From the NCBI RefSeq assembly GCF_000508165.1, contig NZ_AYOZ01000001.1:1-64000 (forward strand): a stretch of DNA of 64,000 bases, in the 5' to 3' direction. Shown here piece after piece: positions 60,470 through 64,000 of the stretch (position 1 is the stretch's first letter; every line of letters begins with the position of its first letter). The position numbers and the translations under genes were made by a program. This DNA is from Marinomonas profundimaris (GTDB taxonomy: Bacteria > Pseudomonadota > Gammaproteobacteria > Pseudomonadales > Marinomonadaceae). The notes under the pieces were generated by a model. That model saw only the letters and a list, made by a program, of their open reading frames with translations. It was not told the origin of the DNA and did not search any database.

Positions 60470-61286
60470 TGTGCTGTCTTTTCCTATGTCTGGTTTGTCA
60501 AATACCTCGGTGAGTATTTCAATCACAGAAGGGTATTTGCGTTATTTCAATAGTCAGATGCCAACGTTAATGGATTTAAATGTTTTCATTCCCGCAGGGA
60601 AATGGACCTGCATTTTAGGTCGTAGCGGCTGCGGAAAAACATCGTTGCTGCGCTATCTAGCAGGTCTGTTAGACCAGCGAGTAAATTGGTCGGGAAAATT
60701 GCGAATTGATCCCGCTCAAGCCGAGTTGAAAGACCAAGTGGCGTACATGGCGCAGCAAGATTTACTGATGCCTTGGCTGTCGGTATTGGACAATGTGTTG
60801 TTAAGCACTCGCTTTGGTGAGTCTGCCAAGACTGGTTTTTCTGTGAAAAATACTCATAAGGCCCGTGACCAAAAAGAGCAGGCTTTGACGTTATTGGAAA
60901 AAGTTGGGTTGGCGGATAATGCCCACCAATTACCTCAACAATTGTCCGGCGGCATGCGCCAACGTGTCGCGCTGGCAAGAACCCTAATGCAAAACAAACC
61001 AGTCGTGTTAATGGATGAACCGTTTTCGGCATTGGACGCGGTCACGCGATATCGTTTACAAGATCTGGCTTGTACGTTGTTAAAAGATAAAACCGTGGTC
61101 TTGATCACTCATGACCCACAAGAGGCATTTCGCCTCGCTCATCAAATCTACCTTTTACGAGGCAGCCCAAGTACGGCGGAGCTTCTCACCACGTTATTGT
61201 CTTCGACACCACGCGTATTTGATGCAACAGGCGCACAACTTCAACAGCGTATTATGGAACGCTTGGAGTATGACGATGATGAATAA
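60459..61286 (+). CDS. thiZ: Thiamin-precursor ABC transporter, ATP-binding protein (ThiZ)
   Basis: ABC ATPase of about 276 residues, probably driving uptake of hydroxymethylpyrimidine or formylaminopyrimidine. Walker A is GRSGCGKTSLL, the signature is LSGGMRQRVALAR, Walker B is VVLMDEPFSALD. The start at 60459 (an ATG overlapping the 3' end of thiD, AAGG eight bases upstream) is chosen over an upstream in-frame codon. It is translationally coupled to thiD and to thiX. Confidence 0.9.
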   Translation: MPDNVLSFPMSGLSNTSVSISITEGYLRYFNSQMPTLMDLNVFIPAGKWTCILGRSGCGKTSLLRYLAGLLDQRVNWSGKLRIDPAQAELKDQVAYMAQQDLLMPWLSVLDNVLLSTRFGESAKTGFSVKNTHKARDQKEQALTLLEKVGLADNAHQLPQQLSGGMRQRVALARTLMQNKPVVLMDEPFSALDAVTRYRLQDLACTLLKDKTVVLITHDPQEAFRLAHQIYLLRGSPSTAELLTTLLSSTPRVFDATGAQLQQRIMERLEYDDDE

Positions 61287-62034
61287 GGTGAGGTTAAAAT
61301 CTGTGTTTAAAGTCGCGGTGACGCTCTGCGTGCTTTTGGGGTTATGGCAAGTCGTGGTGATGATTTTTGCCATGCCGAGCTTCATTTTACCTGCGCCTTT
61401 AGAGGTGTTTGAAAAGCTGATTCAACGACGAGACGTGCTTTTAAAACACACATTCGTCACCGCCACTGAGATCGTTTTCGGCTTGTTATTGGGCCTGTTT
61501 ATGGGCTTTTTCTTCGCTTTGCAGATGTTGCTGTTTAAGCCGATCAAACGCTGGTTATTGCCGATTTTAATCGCGAGCCAAGCGATCCCCGTTTTTGCCA
61601 TCGCGCCACTGTTGATGATTTGGCTGGGTTATGGCATTGCCTCCAAAATCGTCATGGCGGCGATCATTATTTTCTTTCCTGTCACGACCTGCTGCTACGA
61701 CGGTTTGCGAAATACGCCGTCGTGCTACCTCGATCTTGTCAAAACCATGGGCGCAAGCAAATGGCAGAGGCTTCGTCATATTCAATTTCCAGCGTCGTTA
61801 CCCACGCTGGCGTCAGGTATTCGTGTTGCCGTGGTGATCGCTCCGATTGGCGCGGTGGCAGGAGAGTGGGTAGGTTCCAGTGAAGGTTTGGGTTATCTGA
61901 TGTTGCAGGCCAACGCGCGGATGATGATCGATGAAATGTTTGCCGCCTTGCTAATTTTGTCTGTGTTGTCCGTTGCTCTGTACTTTGTCACCGATAGGTT
62001 ACTCAAAAAATATATCCCGTGGGGTGTTTCGTAA
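61276..62034 (+). CDS. thiX: Thiamin-precursor ABC transporter, permease (ThiX)
   Basis: An inner-membrane permease of about 252 residues with six segments. The EAA-type loop is TMGASKWQRLRHIQFPASLP. It overlaps the thiZ stop, and GGAG lies seven bases upstream of the ATG at 61276. Its partners thiZ (upstream) and thiY (downstream) make a complete ABC system. Confidence 0.88.
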   Translation: MMNKVRLKSVFKVAVTLCVLLGLWQVVVMIFAMPSFILPAPLEVFEKLIQRRDVLLKHTFVTATEIVFGLLLGLFMGFFFALQMLLFKPIKRWLLPILIASQAIPVFAIAPLLMIWLGYGIASKIVMAAIIIFFPVTTCCYDGLRNTPSCYLDLVKTMGASKWQRLRHIQFPASLPTLASGIRVAVVIAPIGAVAGEWVGSSEGLGYLMLQANARMMIDEMFAALLILSVLSVALYFVTDRLLKKYIPWGVS

Positions 62035-62070
62035 AACCGCTCTTCATAAGAAATAATAAAAGGAAAACAA

Positions 62071-63021
62071 ATGAACACGAAAATACTATTAAGCACAGCG
62101 GTGCTTGCTGCGTCGTTGTTGTCTACGTCTGTGCAGGCCGAAGAGAGAAAACTCACCTTGATGCTGGATTGGTTTGTAAACCCAAATCACGGCCCGATCG
62201 TGATTGCCAAACAGCACGGCTATTTTAAAGCAGAAGGTCTGGACGTGGTGATTCAAGAACCGTCTGATCCTAGCACACCCGCGAAATTAGTCGCTGCAGG
62301 TAACGTCGATTTAGCCGTGTCGTATCAGCCAAATTTAACCATGGATGTGGCCGCCGGCTTGCCACTTATTCGTGCCGCGACTTTGGTGGCGACACCGTTG
62401 AATACCTTGACCGTGTTGGACAATAAAAAGATCAACGGCATTGCGGATTTGAAAGGCAAAAAAATCGGCATTTCTGTGGCGGGCAATGAAGAAGCCATCG
62501 TTGGCACCATGCTCAAAACCCACGGTGTGAAATACGAAGACGTGCAGATTATTAATGTTGGCTGGGCGCTGTCGTCCTCGTTGGCGTCAGGAAAAGTGGA
62601 TGCGACTTGGGGTGGTTTTCGTAACTTTGAATCCAACCAGCTTGCTTTGGAAGGCATAGAAGCAAAAGCCTTTTTCCCAGAAGAGCACGGCGTGCCTGTG
62701 TATGACGAGCTGGTTGTGGTTGCCAATGCTAATAGCTACGACAAAGCCGCGATTCAAGGCTTTAACAAAGCCATAGAGCAAGCGACGATTTACATCGTCA
62801 ATCACCCGCAAGATTCCTGGAAAGAGTTTGTTGCCTACAAACCGGACACTCTAAATAACGAACTCAACGAGTTGGCTTGGGAAGCGACCTTGACGCGATT
62901 TGCTTTGCGTCCCTCTGCGGTTGATTTGAAGCGATATGACGATTATGCCCAGTTTATGTATGAGCAAAAAATCATCAACACCTTACCAAAAGCGCAAGAC
63001 TACGTGCCGAGCTTTCAATAA
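62071..63021 (+). CDS. thiY: Thiamin-precursor binding protein (ThiY, NMT1/THI5-like)
   Basis: Periplasmic substrate-binding protein of 316 residues. A Sec signal peptide (cleavage near AEERK, residue ~23) precedes an NMT1/THI5-like fold, LMLDWFVNPNHGPIVIAKQH being its hallmark. Members bind formylaminopyrimidine or HMP. The repeat of GKKIGISVAGNEEAIVG forms the ligand hinge. It is between thiX and thiM in the operon. Confidence 0.92.
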   Translation: MNTKILLSTAVLAASLLSTSVQAEERKLTLMLDWFVNPNHGPIVIAKQHGYFKAEGLDVVIQEPSDPSTPAKLVAAGNVDLAVSYQPNLTMDVAAGLPLIRAATLVATPLNTLTVLDNKKINGIADLKGKKIGISVAGNEEAIVGTMLKTHGVKYEDVQIINVGWALSSSLASGKVDATWGGFRNFESNQLALEGIEAKAFFPEEHGVPVYDELVVVANANSYDKAAIQGFNKAIEQATIYIVNHPQDSWKEFVAYKPDTLNNELNELAWEATLTRFALRPSAVDLKRYDDYAQFMYEQKIINTLPKAQDYVPSFQ

Positions 63022-63066
63022 AACACTGGCGCACTTTCTATTCGCTTAACAGCAAAAGGAAATACT

Positions 63067-63858
63067 ATGACAATCGATACCATTATTAGCGCATTACACG
63101 CCGTGCGCGCGCAGAAACCGCTGGTGGTGAACATCACCAATTATGTGGTAATGAACAATACAGCCAATGCGTTGCTTGCCATTGGCGCGTCTCCCATCAT
63201 GGCGCATTCTCGCGAAGAAATGGCCGAAATGATGTCTTTTTCCGGTGCCTTGGTGATCAACATTGGCACCCTAGACAGTGTTTGGATCCCTCGCATGGTC
63301 GCGGCAGTAGAGCATGCAAATCACCATAATAAAATGGTCGTACTTGATCCTGTGGGTTGTGGCGCCAGTGCATTGCGTACACAAACGTCTCGGCAGATTG
63401 CCGAAGCCGCGAATAAGTTGATCATTCGAGGCAATGCGTCGGAAATCATCGCCTTAGCGGGAGAACAAGGGAGCAGCAAGGGCGTGGATGCGATGGACAG
63501 CAGTGATGCCGCCGTTGGTGCTGCGCAATACCTCGCGAAAACCTATCAATGCAATGTGGTTGTGTCGGGTGAAACGGACTTTGTTATTACGGCAGACCGC
63601 CAAATCAAACTGAATAACGGACACGCCATGATGCCTCTTGTTACGGGAATGGGCTGTTCATTAAGCGCATTAACCGGCGCGTTTGCAGCGGTTGGAGAAG
63701 AAACCGGCTTGGCCGCGACGGCGGTGTTTGGCGTGGCAGGGGAAATCGCCGCTGAGCAATCCAAAGGGCCCGGAAGCTTGCAACTTAACGTGTTGGACGC
63801 GTTGTATTTGTTGGACGACGTCACGCTTATCCGTCGTTTAAAAATGACCGAATCCTGA
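63067..63858 (+). CDS. thiM: Hydroxyethylthiazole kinase
   Basis: Phosphorylates salvaged hydroxyethylthiazole to THZ-P. The 263 residues carry [30 protein letters not shown] start motifs ([19 protein letters not shown]), [14 protein letters not shown], and [19 protein letters not shown] with the catalytic Cys. Together with thiD it supplies both halves of thiamin from salvage. thiE starts 8 bases after its stop. Confidence 0.96.
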   Translation: MTIDTIISALHAVRAQKPLVVNITNYVVMNNTANALLAIGASPIMAHSREEMAEMMSFSGALVINIGTLDSVWIPRMVAAVEHANHHNKMVVLDPVGCGASALRTQTSRQIAEAANKLIIRGNASEIIALAGEQGSSKGVDAMDSSDAAVGAAQYLAKTYQCNVVVSGETDFVITADRQIKLNNGHAMMPLVTGMGCSLSALTGAFAAVGEETGLAATAVFGVAGEIAAEQSKGPGSLQLNVLDALYLLDDVTLIRRLKMTES

Positions 63859-63865
63859 GAGTGGC

Positions 63866-64000
63866 ATGAACCCATATCGTTTGTATTTAGTCACCGATGA
63901 TCAGCAAGACCTAGAAACGCTAAAAACCGTCGTAACAGGCGCGGTCGCAGGTGGCGTAACCATGGTGCAGGTTCGAGAAAAACACGGTGATGTGCGTGCT
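63866..64000 (+). CDS. thiE: Thiamin-phosphate synthase, 5' part only
   Basis: Joins HMP-PP and THZ-P to thiamin phosphate. Only 45 codons are present before the window ends. The start MNPYRLYLVTDDQQDL and GGVTMVQVREKHGDVRA are typical of ThiE, including the TxVQxREK pyrophosphate-binding stretch. The ATG at 63866 has GAGAGTGG upstream. The gene continues to the right. Confidence 0.9.
   Translation, partial: MNPYRLYLVTDDQQDLETLKTVVTGAVAGGVTMVQVREKHGDVRA

Noticed and set aside
61111..61275. Extended ThiX reading frame starting inside thiZ
   Set aside because: It is out of frame with thiZ and lacks permease similarity; the ATG at 61276 has a ribosome site and a normal ThiX length.

Overview
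The window reads as chromosome of a marine gammaproteobacterium of the Oceanospirillales type, most like Marinomonas. This rests on protein resemblance (FadH, IscR/SUF, RlmN-PilW-RodZ-IspG-HisS-YfgM-BamB-Der order, YbaM, NspC, OFA transporter) and moderate GC; no rRNA or other taxonomic marker is present. I see no tRNA, insertion sequence, prophage, CRISPR array or origin. Genes are dense and mostly intact; the only truncated gene is thiE, cut by the right edge.

Layout. 0-5.4 kb: a LysR regulator divergent from an EamA transporter, and a TetR regulator divergent from 2,4-dienoyl-CoA reductase (fadH), with two perfect palindromes between them. 5.6-13.6 kb: Fe-S cluster assembly, iscR-sufB-sufC-sufD-sufS-sufA-sufT, then after a terminator sufE and an IscS-type cysteine desulfurase without an iscU neighbour; two adjacent IscR type-1 sites precede iscR. 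13.8-22.9 kb: ndk, then the conserved rlmN-pilW-rodZ-ispG-hisS-yfgM-bamB-der block. 23-25.9 kb: rimK fused by a TAATG overlap to an M14 deacylase-like gene, then an unknown membrane protein behind a terminator that has an alternative fold.

25.9-33.1 kb: mixed genes: ygiQ, a thiopurine methyltransferase, ybaM, DUF1304, DinB, a leucine-rich-repeat/protein-kinase fusion, a type II lumazine synthase (ribH2-like) under an FMN riboswitch with a clear promoter, and an MliC-like lipoprotein. 33.2-41.2 kb: a cobalamin operon cobJ-cobM-cobW-cobN-cbiX, with both early (CbiX) and late (CobN) cobalt-insertion enzymes. 41.4-46 kb: a c-di-GMP phosphodiesterase, then carboxynorspermidine dehydrogenase and decarboxylase (norspermidine/spermidine synthesis).

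46-55.9 kb: NnrU-family protein, two chemoreceptors flanking a YegD-type Hsp70, an OFA-type MFS transporter and an FUSC-like membrane protein. 56-57 kb: a cobalamin riboswitch controlling a solitary CbiM-like cobalt permease. 57.1-59.3 kb: divergent LysR/MFS pair resembling ynfL/ynfM. 59.4-64 kb: a TPP riboswitch and the thiamin salvage operon thiD-thiZ-thiX-thiY-thiM-thiE.

Three metabolite riboswitches (FMN, B12, TPP) serve salvage, uptake or paralogous biosynthetic genes, so cofactor economy is the theme of the window. Nothing here amounts to a clearly undescribed multi-gene system. The items most worth checking are the rimK/deacylase/membrane-protein group with its two-state leader, the LRR-kinase fusion, the CbiX-with-CobN operon, the solitary CbiM, and the IscS that lacks the IscU-docking tail.
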